From the NCBI RefSeq assembly GCF_025403485.1, contig NZ_CP099966.1, positions 4,338,501 through 4,402,500 of the forward strand: 64,000 bases of DNA. Reading direction: 5' to 3'. This DNA is from Chryseobacterium paludis. Its GTDB lineage: Bacteria > Bacteroidota > Bacteroidia > Flavobacteriales > Weeksellaceae. The position numbers were made by a program, and so were the translations under genes. This document shows positions 26,733 through 34,443 of the stretch, one piece after another; position 1 is the first letter of the stretch, and the number at the start of each line of letters is the position of its first letter. Below the pieces are notes generated by a model. The model did no database searches and was not told the DNA's origin. It saw only the letters and a list, made by a program, of their open reading frames with translations.

Positions 26733-27374
26733 ATGGAAAACCTTCACGATAAGAGAAAAGTGTATGAGAAATCCCAACTTATTGAAAGTGAGATAAAACA
26801 AAATCCTATTGAACAATTTAGAGACTGGTTTCTTGAGGCATCTGAGAATGCGGGTACTTCTGAAGTGAATGCTATGGCAATTTCTACAGTGGAAGATGAT
26901 GGTTGCCCGAGAACAAGAATGGTTTTGCTAAAGGCATATACTTATGAGGGTTTTATTTTTTATACAAACTATGACAGCAGAAAAGGAAAAGCAATAGAAA
27001 AAAATCATAAAGCATGCCTCCATTTTTTCTGGCCAATGTTGGAAAGACAGGTTATTATAAAAGCTGATTTAGAGAAAATTGCAGATAATCTGAGTGACGG
27101 ATATTTTCACTCTCGTCCAAAAGGAAGTCAGTTGGGTGCTGTAGTATCACCACAAAGCCAGGTTATTCCCAATAGAGAGTTTTTAGAAGTTAAATTGAAA
27201 GAACTGGAAAAAGAATTTGAAAAGAATGAAATTCCAAGACCTGCAAACTGGGGTGGCTATATAGCAAAACCTTATGAAATAGAATTCTGGCAGGGACGGC
27301 CAAACAGGCTGCATGACAGAATTATTTATCAACTTGAAGATATCGACTGGAAGATATCACGGTTGGCACCTTAA
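26733..27374 (+). CDS. pdxH: Pyridoxamine 5'-phosphate oxidase
   Basis: A 213-residue FMN enzyme that oxidises pyridoxamine- or pyridoxine-phosphate to PLP. Family motifs in order: EVNAMAISTVEDDGCPRTRMVLLKAY (FMN binding RTRMVLLK), FYTNYDSRKGKAI, CLHFFWPMLERQVII, SRPKGSQLGAVVSPQSQVI, and the C-terminal WGGYIAKPYEIEFWQGRPNRLHDRIIY (substrate-binding RLHDR). Full length. Divergent from yqgE with overlapping promoter regions. Confidence 0.96.
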   Translation: MENLHDKRKVYEKSQLIESEIKQNPIEQFRDWFLEASENAGTSEVNAMAISTVEDDGCPRTRMVLLKAYTYEGFIFYTNYDSRKGKAIEKNHKACLHFFWPMLERQVIIKADLEKIADNLSDGYFHSRPKGSQLGAVVSPQSQVIPNREFLEVKLKELEKEFEKNEIPRPANWGGYIAKPYEIEFWQGRPNRLHDRIIYQLEDIDWKISRLAP

Positions 27375-27405
27375 GAAGTTTAATAAAAAATGTATTTACA
27401 TAAAA

Positions 27406-27429
27406 AAACCTCATCGAAAGATGAGGTTT
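27406..27429. terminator. Terminator between pdxH and the HU gene
   Basis: AAACCTCATC-GAAA-GATGAGGTTT. The U-tract is strong on the minus strand (seven A on the plus strand just upstream), so it mainly terminates the HU gene; on the plus strand the T-run is short. Confidence 0.82.
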
Positions 27430-27449
27430 GAATTTTGTAATCTGAATGA

Positions 27450-27740
27450 TTATTTTTTCTTAGCTCCAGAAACTGCAGTAGATAGATCTGCTCCAGCTTT
27501 GAATTTAGCAACTTTTTTAGCAGCAATTTTGATTGGTTTTTTAGTTGCAGGGTTGATACCTTGTCTAGCAGCTCTCTCAGCTACTGAGAAAGTACCGAAT
27601 CCTACTAAAGAAACTTTTCCATCTTTTTTCTTTAAAGTAGTAGTTACATTAGAAATGAAAGATTCAAGAGCAGACTTAGCTGCAACTTTTGTAATTCCTG
27701 CATCTTTTGCGATTGCGTCGATTAATTCAGACTTGTTCAT
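27450..27740 (-). CDS. HU family DNA-binding protein
   Basis: A 96-residue histone-like protein that bends DNA as a dimer. It begins MNKSELIDAIAKDAGITKVAAKSALESF and has the conserved VSLVGFGTFSVAERAARQGINPATKKPIKI, with the Pro-containing DNA-binding arm and a Lys-rich tail ending GAKKK. It has its own promoter (27775-27804, minus strand) and terminator. Confidence 0.96.
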   Translation of the reverse strand: MNKSELIDAIAKDAGITKVAAKSALESFISNVTTTLKKKDGKVSLVGFGTFSVAERAARQGINPATKKPIKIAAKKVAKFKAGADLSTAVSGAKKK

Positions 27741-27774
27741 AATTTTTAATATTAAAGTTGGTTCGTAATTATAG

Positions 27775-27804
27775 CAAATATAATACTATTTTCTAATTGT
27801 GCAA
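27775..27804 (-). promoter_or_regulatory. Promoter TTG-N19-TATATTTG of the HU gene
   Basis: On the minus strand, TTG (27804-27802) and TATATTTG (27782-27775) with 19-nt spacing, about 35 nt upstream of the HU ATG. Good match to the Bacteroidetes consensus. Confidence 0.65.
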
Positions 27805-28125
27805 TTTTTTTATTAAATATTGCGTTATTTTTTTGATTTTGGTTAAAAAACATCAAAATATGATAATTTGCTTTTTTACCAAAAATCTACGTTACCCGTT
27901 ACTAAAATCATGCCAAATGCTTATGTGTATTGACTTTAGCAAAAAACTAATATTATTTTCTGTATTTATTAAATCCTAAATTTGTATTAAGTATTAATGT
28001 ATTTGGCGATATGATTGTAGATTTAGTAAGTAAAATCCAAAAATTTTGTTTTAAAAAAAATTAAATACCTGTGTATCTGATGCTTTTAAAATGCTTTTAA
28101 ACGTCAATTTATAAATTTTTATTAA
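27805..28125. other. AT-rich intergenic region upstream of panD
   Basis: No convincing ORF, repeat or RNA gene. It holds one isolated TAAATTTG (27977-27984, +) with no gene close behind it, and many T-runs. Confidence 0.4.
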
Positions 28126-28133
28126 TAAATTTG
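28126..28133 (+). promoter_or_regulatory. -7 promoter element TAAATTTG of panD
   Basis: Exact match 4 nt before the panD ATG; suggests a leaderless mRNA. Confidence 0.5.
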
Positions 28134-28137
28134 CACC

Positions 28138-28488
28138 ATGTTAATAGAAGTTTTCAAGTCAAAGATCCATAGGGTAAGAGTTACGGCATCAGACCTTAAC
28201 TATATTGGAAGTATAACAATTGATGAAGATCTTATTGAAGCTGCCGGATTGGTAGTAGGAGAAAGAGTTTACATCGTTAACGTGAACAACGGAGAACGTT
28301 TTGACACGTATATTATAAAAGGTAAGAGAAAGTCTGGAGAAGTTTGCTTAAATGGGCCTGCTGCAAGAAAAGTTCAGCGAGACGATATTATCATTATTAT
28401 CGCTTATGCACAGATGACTCCTGAAGAAGCAAAGAATTTTCAGCCGAAGATCGTTTTCCCAGACGAAAAAACAAACCTTCTTACCTAA
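28138..28488 (+). CDS. panD: Aspartate 1-decarboxylase precursor
   Basis: A 116-residue pyruvoyl enzyme that makes beta-alanine for pantothenate and CoA synthesis. The self-cleavage site Gly24-Ser25 is in [10 protein letters not shown], where Ser becomes the pyruvoyl group. Other conserved parts are [55 protein letters not shown]. Full length. The flippase-like gene begins 3 nt after its stop, so the two are co-transcribed. Confidence 0.96.
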   Translation: MLIEVFKSKIHRVRVTASDLNYIGSITIDEDLIEAAGLVVGERVYIVNVNNGERFDTYIIKGKRKSGEVCLNGPAARKVQRDDIIIIIAYAQMTPEEAKNFQPKIVFPDEKTNLLT

Positions 28489-28491
28489 TTC

Positions 28492-29520
28492 ATGGATAAA
28501 AAAACAACCAATCCTTTAAAATCAGTAATTACAATTGTAATTTCGCTTGCATTTGCAGGATTTTTTTTATGGCTTGCATTAAAAGGACTTGATTTTGAAG
28601 TGATACAGAAATCTTTAGCAAAGGCGAATTACTTATGGGTACTGTTTGCCTCTGTTTTTGGACTTTTAGCCTATTGGTTCCGCGCAGTCCGATGGAATCT
28701 TTTATTAGAACCTATGGGATACCAGATTTCTAATTCCAATTCCTTATGGTCCATTTCTTTTGGATATCTCATGAATCTTACCATTCCAAGAAGTGGTGAG
28801 GTTGCAAGAGCAACTGCATTATACGGAGTCGAGAAAGTTCCTGTCGATAAATCTTTTGGAACGATCATTTTAGAAAGGGTAGTGGATCTGATTTGTATGA
28901 TGGGATTTTTAGGATTGACTCTGATCTTTAAGTACAAGGCAATTCTGTCTTTTTATGAAAATTCGGGAGTACCTGTCAACCCTAATAAAATTTTAATAAT
29001 TCTGTCAATCCTTATTATAGGGACTGTTTTATTCTTTGTGCTTAAAAAGAGGTTGGCAACAATTCCTGTTTTAGGAAAGATCATTGGTTTTATTGATGGG
29101 ATCTTCCAGGGATTAACCTCAATTTTTAAACTGAAACAAAAAGGAAAATTTATTCTATATACATTAGGGATCTGGATATCATATTATTTTGCAGCGTATC
29201 TTGTGTGTTTTGCATTGCCTGAAACTTCAGATTTTACCATTGCAGATGGGTTCTTTATTATTGTAGTTGGAACACTAGGGATGATTATTCCTGCCAGTGG
29301 AGGTATTGGGGCGTTTAATCTGGCGATGAAATTTGGTTTTATGGCCTTGTTTATCTCTATGGGGAAAAGTGCGGAATTAGGCGGTGAAATGGGGCTTACT
29401 TATTCTTTTATTTCATTACCGCTACAGATTGTTATTATGCTTGTAATGGGATTAATCTCTATTCCAATGCTTGCAAAAGCCAGAAATAACCGGGTTATTC
29501 TCGATCATATTAAAAATTAG
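28492..29520 (+). CDS. Lysylphosphatidylglycerol synthase TM-region family protein (flippase-like, UPF0104)
   Basis: A 342-residue integral membrane protein with about 8 helices. It resembles the flippase-like transmembrane part of MprF and the YbhN/AglD2 family: FRAVRWNLLLEPMGY, NSLWSISFGYLMNLTIPRSGEVARA, SFGTIILERVVDLICM, and GTLGMIIPASGGIGAFNL. The catalytic lysyl-transferase domain of MprF is absent, so lipid or polyprenyl-lipid transport is the likelier role. Couples with panD, as often seen in flavobacteria. Substrate unknown. Confidence 0.88.
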   Translation: MDKKTTNPLKSVITIVISLAFAGFFLWLALKGLDFEVIQKSLAKANYLWVLFASVFGLLAYWFRAVRWNLLLEPMGYQISNSNSLWSISFGYLMNLTIPRSGEVARATALYGVEKVPVDKSFGTIILERVVDLICMMGFLGLTLIFKYKAILSFYENSGVPVNPNKILIILSILIIGTVLFFVLKKRLATIPVLGKIIGFIDGIFQGLTSIFKLKQKGKFILYTLGIWISYYFAAYLVCFALPETSDFTIADGFFIIVVGTLGMIIPASGGIGAFNLAMKFGFMALFISMGKSAELGGEMGLTYSFISLPLQIVIMLVMGLISIPMLAKARNNRVILDHIKN

Positions 29521-29533
29521 AATTTATATATAT

Positions 29534-29561
29534 GCCCGGTCTATTTGATCGGGCTTTTTTT
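29534..29561 (+). terminator. Rho-independent terminator
   Basis: GCCCG and CGGGC form a short GC stem around an 11-nt loop, followed by TTTTTTT. Confidence 0.75.
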
Positions 29562-29621
29562 ATTAAAAACATTTGGATAATTCGGAAATCGAATTTATCT
29601 TAGATTAAATAAGAAATTATT

Positions 29622-30197
29622 ATGGCAATTAACCTACAGAAAGGACAAAGAATAGATTTAGGACTTACAAAAATGACCATTGGTCTGGGTTGGGATCCTA
29701 ATGACGGGAAGGGATATGATTTTGATCTTGATGCTTCCGCAATTATGATTGATTCTGAGAGAAAACTGGTAAGTGAAGATTATTTTGTTTTTTATAATAA
29801 TCTGAATTCTCCTGATGGTGCTTTAACGCATACTGGTGATGATCCTAGTGGTAAGAATAGCGATGGGGACGATGATGAATCTATTGTTATTGATCTGGAA
29901 AAAGTAGATGAAAGAGTAGAAGAAATACTTTTTGTTGTAACCATTGAGGATTTTGAAAGAAGGAAACAGAATTTCGGACAGGTAAGAAACTCATATATAA
30001 GAATTATTGATAATTTTGGTAATCAGGAAATTGCTAAATATGAATTAGACGAAGATTTTTCAATTGAAACAGGAATTGAGTTTGGCAGATTGTATAAGCG
30101 TAATGGAAGCTGGAAATTTGAAGCTTCAGGAATTGGTTACAGAGCTGACTTATCTTTCTTTTTGGAAAAATACTACAAAGGACAAATCATTAAATAG
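29622..30197 (+). CDS. TerD family protein
   Basis: A 191-residue cytosolic protein of the TerD/CABP family. MAINLQKGQRIDLGLTKMTIGLGWDPND and YDFDLDASAIMID form the first calcium-binding half; DDPSGKNSDGDDDESIVIDLEKVDERVEEILFVVTI forms the second, rich in Asp. These proteins belong to the tellurite/phage/colicin stress system in bacteria. Only two TerD paralogs are present here; TerB, TerC and the helicase/metallophosphatase partners are not in the window. Two genes in tandem with 2 nt between them. Confidence 0.92.
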   Translation: MAINLQKGQRIDLGLTKMTIGLGWDPNDGKGYDFDLDASAIMIDSERKLVSEDYFVFYNNLNSPDGALTHTGDDPSGKNSDGDDDESIVIDLEKVDERVEEILFVVTIEDFERRKQNFGQVRNSYIRIIDNFGNQEIAKYELDEDFSIETGIEFGRLYKRNGSWKFEASGIGYRADLSFFLEKYYKGQIIK

Positions 30198-30199
30198 CG

Positions 30200-30868
30200 A
30201 TGGCGATTAATTTACAAAAAGGTCAGACGATCGATCTACGGAAAAATGATCGTGGAGAAAGTGTTTACGATCTTTCACAGGTAACTATAGGATTAGGCTG
30301 GGATGTTCGTAAGCAAGGAGGTTTTTTTGGAAGATTGTTTAGTAATGAACCTGAATATGATCTGGACGCTGTCGCTTTTCTTTTGGATAAAAATGGTAAA
30401 GTTGCCAATATGGGAAGGACACTTCAGGGGCATACTGGAAAGCAGGTAGTCCTTTATGAAGGTGATGTGATCTATTTTAATTCTATGAGGCATCCTTCCG
30501 GTTATATCTGGTTAACAGGAGATAATAGAACCGGTGAAGGAGACGGTGATGATGAGCAGATCATTGTAAAGCTGGATCAATTGGATCAGCGATATGAAAA
30601 AATTGTTTTTGTCGTGTCTATATATCAGGGAAGAGCGAACAGGCAACATTTTGGAATGATTGAAAATGCATTCATCAGAGCAGTTGATGCCAGAGGAAAG
30701 GAAATCACAAAGTATAGTCTTTCTGGTGATTCCAGTATGAATGGAATGTGTTCAATGGTCTTTGCTGAAGCTTATCGACATCATGGAGATTGGAAATTCC
30801 GTGCAATTGGAGATCCTCATACCACGGATAATTTTATTGATGTTCTGGTACCTTATACCTATAAATAA
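30200..30868 (+). CDS. TerD family protein, paralog with insertion
   Basis: A 222-residue TerD protein starting MAINLQKGQTIDLRKNDRGESVYDLSQVTIGLGWDVRKQGG. Compared with its neighbour it carries an insertion of about 20 residues before the YDLDAVAFLLDKNGK segment. The second half has GDNRTGEGDGDDEQIIVKLDQLDQRYEKIVFVVSIY with the acidic calcium-binding cluster. Likely partner of the upstream paralog. Ends in a bidirectional terminator. Confidence 0.92.
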   Translation: MAINLQKGQTIDLRKNDRGESVYDLSQVTIGLGWDVRKQGGFFGRLFSNEPEYDLDAVAFLLDKNGKVANMGRTLQGHTGKQVVLYEGDVIYFNSMRHPSGYIWLTGDNRTGEGDGDDEQIIVKLDQLDQRYEKIVFVVSIYQGRANRQHFGMIENAFIRAVDARGKEITKYSLSGDSSMNGMCSMVFAEAYRHHGDWKFRAIGDPHTTDNFIDVLVPYTYK

Positions 30869-30896
30869 AAAGTATGCTGAAGAGCATACTTTTTTT
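30867..30896. terminator. Bidirectional terminator
   Basis: AAAAGTATGCT-GAAG-AGCATACTTTT with T-runs on both strands, between the convergent TerD and GNAT genes; it overlaps the last codons of both. Confidence 0.85.
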
Positions 30897-31368
30897 ATCT
30901 AGAAAACTTCATCATATAAGAATGTTCATCCTCATTGATTACTTTAAAACCTAAATTGGCATACAGTTTTTGTGCTTTATTGGTTTTTAAAACACTTAAT
31001 GAAACAGGTTTCCTGGCTTCTATAGCTTCCTGAATGATATCTTCTAAAATAGATCTTCCAATTCCCTTTCCTTGTTGTGCCGGATCGATCTGGATTTGCA
31101 TAACCTCTATATGATCGCTATTTCTGTCTATTTTTAATAAACCAATAGGCTCATCATTTAAAATAATAATGTGTGCTTTTTCAAATTGGTGAAGCACTCT
31201 CTTTATTGCTGATTCTTTTGTTACCGGCAAATTTGAACTGAGAAGATGTTCAGTCATTGTTTTCATTCTCAGATCGAGTAGAAAGTCCATATCAGTCCCC
31301 AGTGCTTTTCTGTATTCTAATTTTAAATTCATTTTATTCAAGCCTTTCATTTGAGCTAATGTACTCAT
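30895..31368 (-). CDS. GNAT family N-acetyltransferase
   Basis: A 157-residue acetyltransferase. The acetyl-CoA binding motif A region reads VMQIQIDPAQQGKGIGRSILEDII (Q/R-x-x-G-x-G/A as QGKGIG). Motif B is KAQKLYANLGFKVINEDEHSYMM. The acceptor is unknown. It starts 9 nt downstream of the tyrS stop, so it is the second gene of the tyrS operon. An alternative ATG at 31332 (MNLKLEYRK) matches the usual family N-terminus as well; either could be used. Confidence 0.87.
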   Translation of the reverse strand: MSTLAQMKGLNKMNLKLEYRKALGTDMDFLLDLRMKTMTEHLLSSNLPVTKESAIKRVLHQFEKAHIIILNDEPIGLLKIDRNSDHIEVMQIQIDPAQQGKGIGRSILEDIIQEAIEARKPVSLSVLKTNKAQKLYANLGFKVINEDEHSYMMKFSR

Positions 31369-31377
31369 AATAAAAAT

Positions 31378-32577
31378 TTATAGAAGTTCAAAAAAAGCTC
31401 TTTTCCCAATTTTAATTTTTGTTTCTTTGGCCACTTCAACCTCCGCATTAGGATTAATCATTTTTACACTGTTGATTTGAACTCCACCATTTTCGATCAA
31501 TCTTCGTATCGAGGATTTACTTTGATCATTTTTTAGCAGATGGCATAAATCAATCAGCATTATTCTATTATCAATAAAGTTTAAAGTATCAATAAAGATT
31601 GGTTCAAATACTTTTTCCTCGAAATTCTTATTCTGAAACTGATTGCTGAAAAATTCTTCTGCAAGTTCTGCTTCTGCTATATTGTGGTATTGGGTAATGA
31701 TATTTTTTGCAATTTGTTTTTTTATACTCATGGGGTTTTGTCCATTTTCGATTCCTGATTTTAGATCATTTTTTTCAGCAATTGAAAAATCGGTTGTAAG
31801 GTCAATAAATTCATTGATCAAAGTGTCAGGAATAGACATTGTTTTTCCAAACATCTCGTTAGGCCCGTCCGTCAATCCGATAAAATTATTCAAAGATTTA
31901 CTCATTTTTTCCTTTCCATCAAGTCCCTTTAAAAGGGGCATACACATAACGATCTGTGGTGGCAGCTGATGTATTTCCTGTAACTGTCTTCCCATAGTAC
32001 AATTGAAGAGCTGATCTGTGCCACCAATTTCAATATCGCATTCAATTTTTACAGAATCAAAACCCTGTAAGATCGGGTATACCAGTTCATGCATGGCAAT
32101 CGGGTTATTTTCTGTAAACCGTTTATTAAAGTCATTTCGGTGCATCAATTGTGCTATGGTTACTTTTGATAATAATTGGATGATTTCTGAGAAATTTAAA
32201 GTATCTAACCAATCAGAATTGAATACAATTTTTGTCTTTTCAATATTAATGATCTTTGAAAGCTGATTGATATAAGTCTGCGAATTATGAGTAACATCGT
32301 CGATACTCAAGGGCTTTCGAGCTTTATTCTTTCCTGTTGGGTCACCAATCCTTGCCGTAAAACTTCCAACCACAATGATGATCTGATGACCGAGATCCTG
32401 AAATTGTTTTAATTTTTTAAGCACTACAGCGTGTCCCAAATGTAAATCCGGAGCTGTGGGATCAAAACCCAGCTTGATCGTGAGTTTTCTTTTTTCTTCT
32501 TCGGCCTGTTCTAACTTCCGTTCCAAACCGTTTTGAGGTAGAATGATTTCTACATTTTCTTTTAATAAGTTGATCAT
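31378..32577 (-). CDS. tyrS: Tyrosine--tRNA ligase (TyrRS)
   Basis: A 399-residue class I synthetase that charges tRNA-Tyr. The HIGH-type motif HLGH is at residues 46-49 in GFDPTAPDLHLGHAVVL. The KMSKS loop is present (GLDGKEKMSKSLNNFIG). Also seen: GSFTARIGDPTGKNKARKPL, the tyrosine-binding region with HELVYPILQGFDS and EIGGTDQLFNCTMGRQLQ, and a C-terminal S4 domain (SSIRRLIENGGVQINS). Length and motif spelling look like the second TyrRS type (TyrZ-like, ~400 residues) rather than the ~430-residue form. I cannot tell if it is the only copy. A peptide-coding attenuator precedes it. Confidence 0.95.
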   Translation of the reverse strand: MINLLKENVEIILPQNGLERKLEQAEEEKRKLTIKLGFDPTAPDLHLGHAVVLKKLKQFQDLGHQIIIVVGSFTARIGDPTGKNKARKPLSIDDVTHNSQTYINQLSKIINIEKTKIVFNSDWLDTLNFSEIIQLLSKVTIAQLMHRNDFNKRFTENNPIAMHELVYPILQGFDSVKIECDIEIGGTDQLFNCTMGRQLQEIHQLPPQIVMCMPLLKGLDGKEKMSKSLNNFIGLTDGPNEMFGKTMSIPDTLINEFIDLTTDFSIAEKNDLKSGIENGQNPMSIKKQIAKNIITQYHNIAEAELAEEFFSNQFQNKNFEEKVFEPIFIDTLNFIDNRIMLIDLCHLLKNDQSKSSIRRLIENGGVQINSVKMINPNAEVEVAKETKIKIGKRAFFELL

Positions 32578-32597
32578 TTTGTTGAATTTTTTGCATG

Positions 32598-32625
32598 AAA
32601 AAGCCCGAACAATTCTATTCGGGCT
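32598..32625 (-). terminator. Attenuator terminator upstream of tyrS
   Basis: On the minus strand AGCCCGAA and TTCGGGCT form an 8-bp stem, followed by TTTTT. It lies 20 nt before the tyrS ATG, a position that only makes sense for regulation. Confidence 0.87.
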
Positions 32626-32693
32626 CTATATATTTAAGAATAATTTTTTATTGAATTACAGATATAGAAGATCTTCCCGAACTATTAATCGGG
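32598..32693 (-). promoter_or_regulatory. Ribosome-mediated tyrosine attenuator of tyrS (1:2, 2:3, 3:4 structure)
   Basis: Read on the minus strand. Segment 1 (CCCGA, 32693-32689) starts at the last base of the third Tyr codon. It pairs with segment 2 (TTCGGG, 32681-32676). Segment 2 can also pair with CCCGAA in segment 3 (within 32623-32618). Segment 3 otherwise forms the terminator stem with segment 4 (32609-32602). A ribosome stalled on the Tyr codons would cover segment 1, free segment 2 and block the terminator. This is the classical attenuator logic. Confidence 0.82.
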
Positions 32694-32746
32694 TAATAAT
32701 ATGTACTAAAGAAAGGAAGGCGTAATATGTTATTTAAATGCTTCAT
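32648..32746 (-). CDS. tyrS leader peptide with three consecutive Tyr codons
   Basis: A 32-codon ORF from ATG (32746) to TAA (32648) on the minus strand. Residues 9-19 are RLPFFSTYYYP; the Tyr codons TAT TAT TAC lie at 32701-32693, and the Pro codon after them opens hairpin 1:2. The ATG is 8 nt after an exact TAnnTTTG element. The remaining residues (rich in Ser and Ile) have no special pattern. The peptide itself is probably not functional; the codons sense charged tRNA-Tyr. It is too short to be found by normal gene calling. Confidence 0.82.
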   Translation of the reverse strand: MKHLNNILRLPFFSTYYYPINSSGRSSISVIQ

Positions 32747-32754
32747 CTGAGTAA

Positions 32755-32762
32755 CAAAGATA
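32755..32762 (-). promoter_or_regulatory. -7 promoter element TATCTTTG of the tyrS leader
   Basis: Exact TAnnTTTG match on the minus strand, about 180 nt upstream of tyrS and immediately before the leader ORF. Confidence 0.65.
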
Positions 32763-32836
32763 AAATTTTTTTTAATATTTTCTTTGTTAGGCTTCTTAAT
32801 AGTTGTAAAATATGCCTTTAATATGATATCTTCTGA

Positions 32837-33469
32837 TCAGGATGGCTGGATCATTCCAAGTTCCTGATGGCTAATGCTCTCGGTTCCGTTATGAATTTCT
32901 AAGTAAGTATTTCTGATCTGCTCTTTCCAGATTTCGAGCTCTTCAGGAGCTACTTTATCAGCTTTGTCGAAAAAGAAATGTTGATTGATCTCAAAACCAC
33001 AGTAAGTGAAGATCCCCTTATCAGAAGTAAGAGAAAGTGCTTTATCCATTCCGATACGCTCATACTCTTCATGGGATTTACCATGGGTATTAATGATTAT
33101 GGTTTGCTTACCAGCCAATAGACCTTTTTGAACTCCCTGATCATATCTGTAAGCATAGCCATAGCTAAAAACCCTGTCGATATAGCCTTTCATAATAGCC
33201 GGCATTCCTGTCCACCAGATTGGATAAATAAAGGTAACATGTTCTGCCCATGTAATAAATTCCTGTTCGTGTTTTATATCATCAGCTAGGTTTCCCTTTC
33301 TTTGTTCCTGGATGTCTTTTAGAGAAAAAACCGGATCAAAGTTGATTGCATATAAGTCTCTTACTACTATTTCATGATTTTGAGAGGCCAGACTTTCAAT
33401 AACGGTTTGTAAAAGATGATGGTTTAAACTGTTTTCGTTATGATGTGCGTAAATAATTAGATGTCTCAT
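32837..33469 (-). CDS. NAD(P)H-dependent oxidoreductase, flavodoxin-like fold (NQO/MdaB type)
   Basis: A 210-residue cytosolic flavoprotein. It begins RHLIIYAHHNENSLNHHLLQTV, contains the FMN/FAD-binding loop AEHVTFIYPIWWTGMPAIMKGYIDRVFSYGYAY (FIYPIWW is the hallmark of the NQO/KefF family) and GKQTIIINTHGKSHEEY. Such enzymes carry out two-electron reduction of quinones. Monocistronic, with a TACCTTTG element 29 nt upstream. The AraC gene next to it on the same strand may regulate it. Confidence 0.92.
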   Translation of the reverse strand: MRHLIIYAHHNENSLNHHLLQTVIESLASQNHEIVVRDLYAINFDPVFSLKDIQEQRKGNLADDIKHEQEFITWAEHVTFIYPIWWTGMPAIMKGYIDRVFSYGYAYRYDQGVQKGLLAGKQTIIINTHGKSHEEYERIGMDKALSLTSDKGIFTYCGFEINQHFFFDKADKVAPEELEIWKEQIRNTYLEIHNGTESISHQELGMIQPS

Positions 33470-33498
33470 TTTTTCTACTTTTTTTAATTGTTACATGA

Positions 33499-33506
33499 CA
33501 AAGGTA
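33499..33506 (-). promoter_or_regulatory. -7 promoter element TACCTTTG
   Basis: Exact TAnnTTTG match on the minus strand, 29 nt upstream of the quinone reductase ATG. Confidence 0.55.
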
Positions 33507-33550
33507 GATGAGAAGATAAAGTGAAAATTGTAAGAAAACGAAATGTCTAT

Positions 33551-34375
33551 TTATTCTGATTTCGGATTGCAGATATCCTGTTGGAATTTCAGATATTGTG
33601 AAGGCGAGAGGTGAATAAAATGTTTGAAATCATGAATCAGCTGGCTTTGATCATAATAATTGCATTCATCGACAATGGTAAACCATTCTACTTTATTTTG
33701 ATTGGCTATTTCTTTTTCAATAAGCTGGATGGCTTTTGAAAAGCGATTGTAACGATTGATCTCTTTGGATGAATATCCAAACTGTTCTTTTTGTTTTAGT
33801 TGAATATTCCGCTCACTTTGATTGGTTTTCCCGGCAATGGTTTTGATAGGATTCAAATTTTTATTAGTAAAGTTGCTTAAAAGCTGACTTGTACTATCTC
33901 GGTCTTGCAGATAGGGTTTACAAAACTCAAGAATATGATCCACCTGTTGCTGCGTAGAGGTGATTTTTGAAATCTGATGCCATAAATTGGTAAAACAGTT
34001 TTCTGAAAGAAGATCATCAGGATTCATTGCAGTATGATATGAAATACATGCTTTTCCAAAAAAACGGTAAAAAGCATCATCTTTAAAATTAGCGACTAAA
34101 ATGGAAGTTTTAGATGGTAGGGTATAATCAAAAGAATGTCTGATAGGACCAAAGACAATACATTGATCAACGGTTATCTTTGTTTTCTCCTTAGTGATCA
34201 TTGAAGCACTCTCTCCAAAGCAAAATAGCATTATGGTCTGATAGGTAGGTAATAGTGTTTTGGTAACAGCCCTTTCAGAAGTGTTTTCTGCGAAATAAAA
34301 GTGTGAGAATATGGTCTCAAATTCTAAAGGAACTGAGATCCTGTATCCGTTATATTCTGATTGCGTATCTGACAT
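33551..34375 (-). CDS. AraC family transcriptional regulator (DUF6597-type sensor domain)
   Basis: A 274-residue regulator. The N-terminal ~150 residues form a beta-rich domain of the DUF6597 type (RISVPLEFETIFSHFYFAEN, IVFGPIRHSFDY). A middle SNFTN segment precedes the C-terminal AraC HTH with NQSERNIQLKQKEQFGYSSKEINRYNRFSKAIQLI and DFKHFIHLSPSQYLKFQQ. The effector is unknown. Encoded upstream of the quinone reductase on the same strand (81-nt gap), which suggests it regulates that gene. Confidence 0.85.
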   Translation of the reverse strand: MSDTQSEYNGYRISVPLEFETIFSHFYFAENTSERAVTKTLLPTYQTIMLFCFGESASMITKEKTKITVDQCIVFGPIRHSFDYTLPSKTSILVANFKDDAFYRFFGKACISYHTAMNPDDLLSENCFTNLWHQISKITSTQQQVDHILEFCKPYLQDRDSTSQLLSNFTNKNLNPIKTIAGKTNQSERNIQLKQKEQFGYSSKEINRYNRFSKAIQLIEKEIANQNKVEWFTIVDECNYYDQSQLIHDFKHFIHLSPSQYLKFQQDICNPKSE

Positions 34376-34443
34376 AGAAATTAGGAGTTTTTTTTGATCA
34401 TTATTCTATATGGGAATATTATTCCTTTTCTAATTATCATTGA

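Noticed and set aside
26709..26816. Longer N-terminus for YqgE
   Set aside because: It would begin inside pdxH and span both promoter elements.
27977..27984. TAAATTTG as a promoter of an RNA or small gene
   Set aside because: No ORF or structured RNA follows within a convincing distance; in AT-rich DNA this 8-mer can occur by chance.
32598..32746. T-box riboswitch upstream of tyrS
   Set aside because: I see no specifier loop, T-box sequence or stem I layout; the leader ORF with Tyr codons and alternative hairpins explains the region better.
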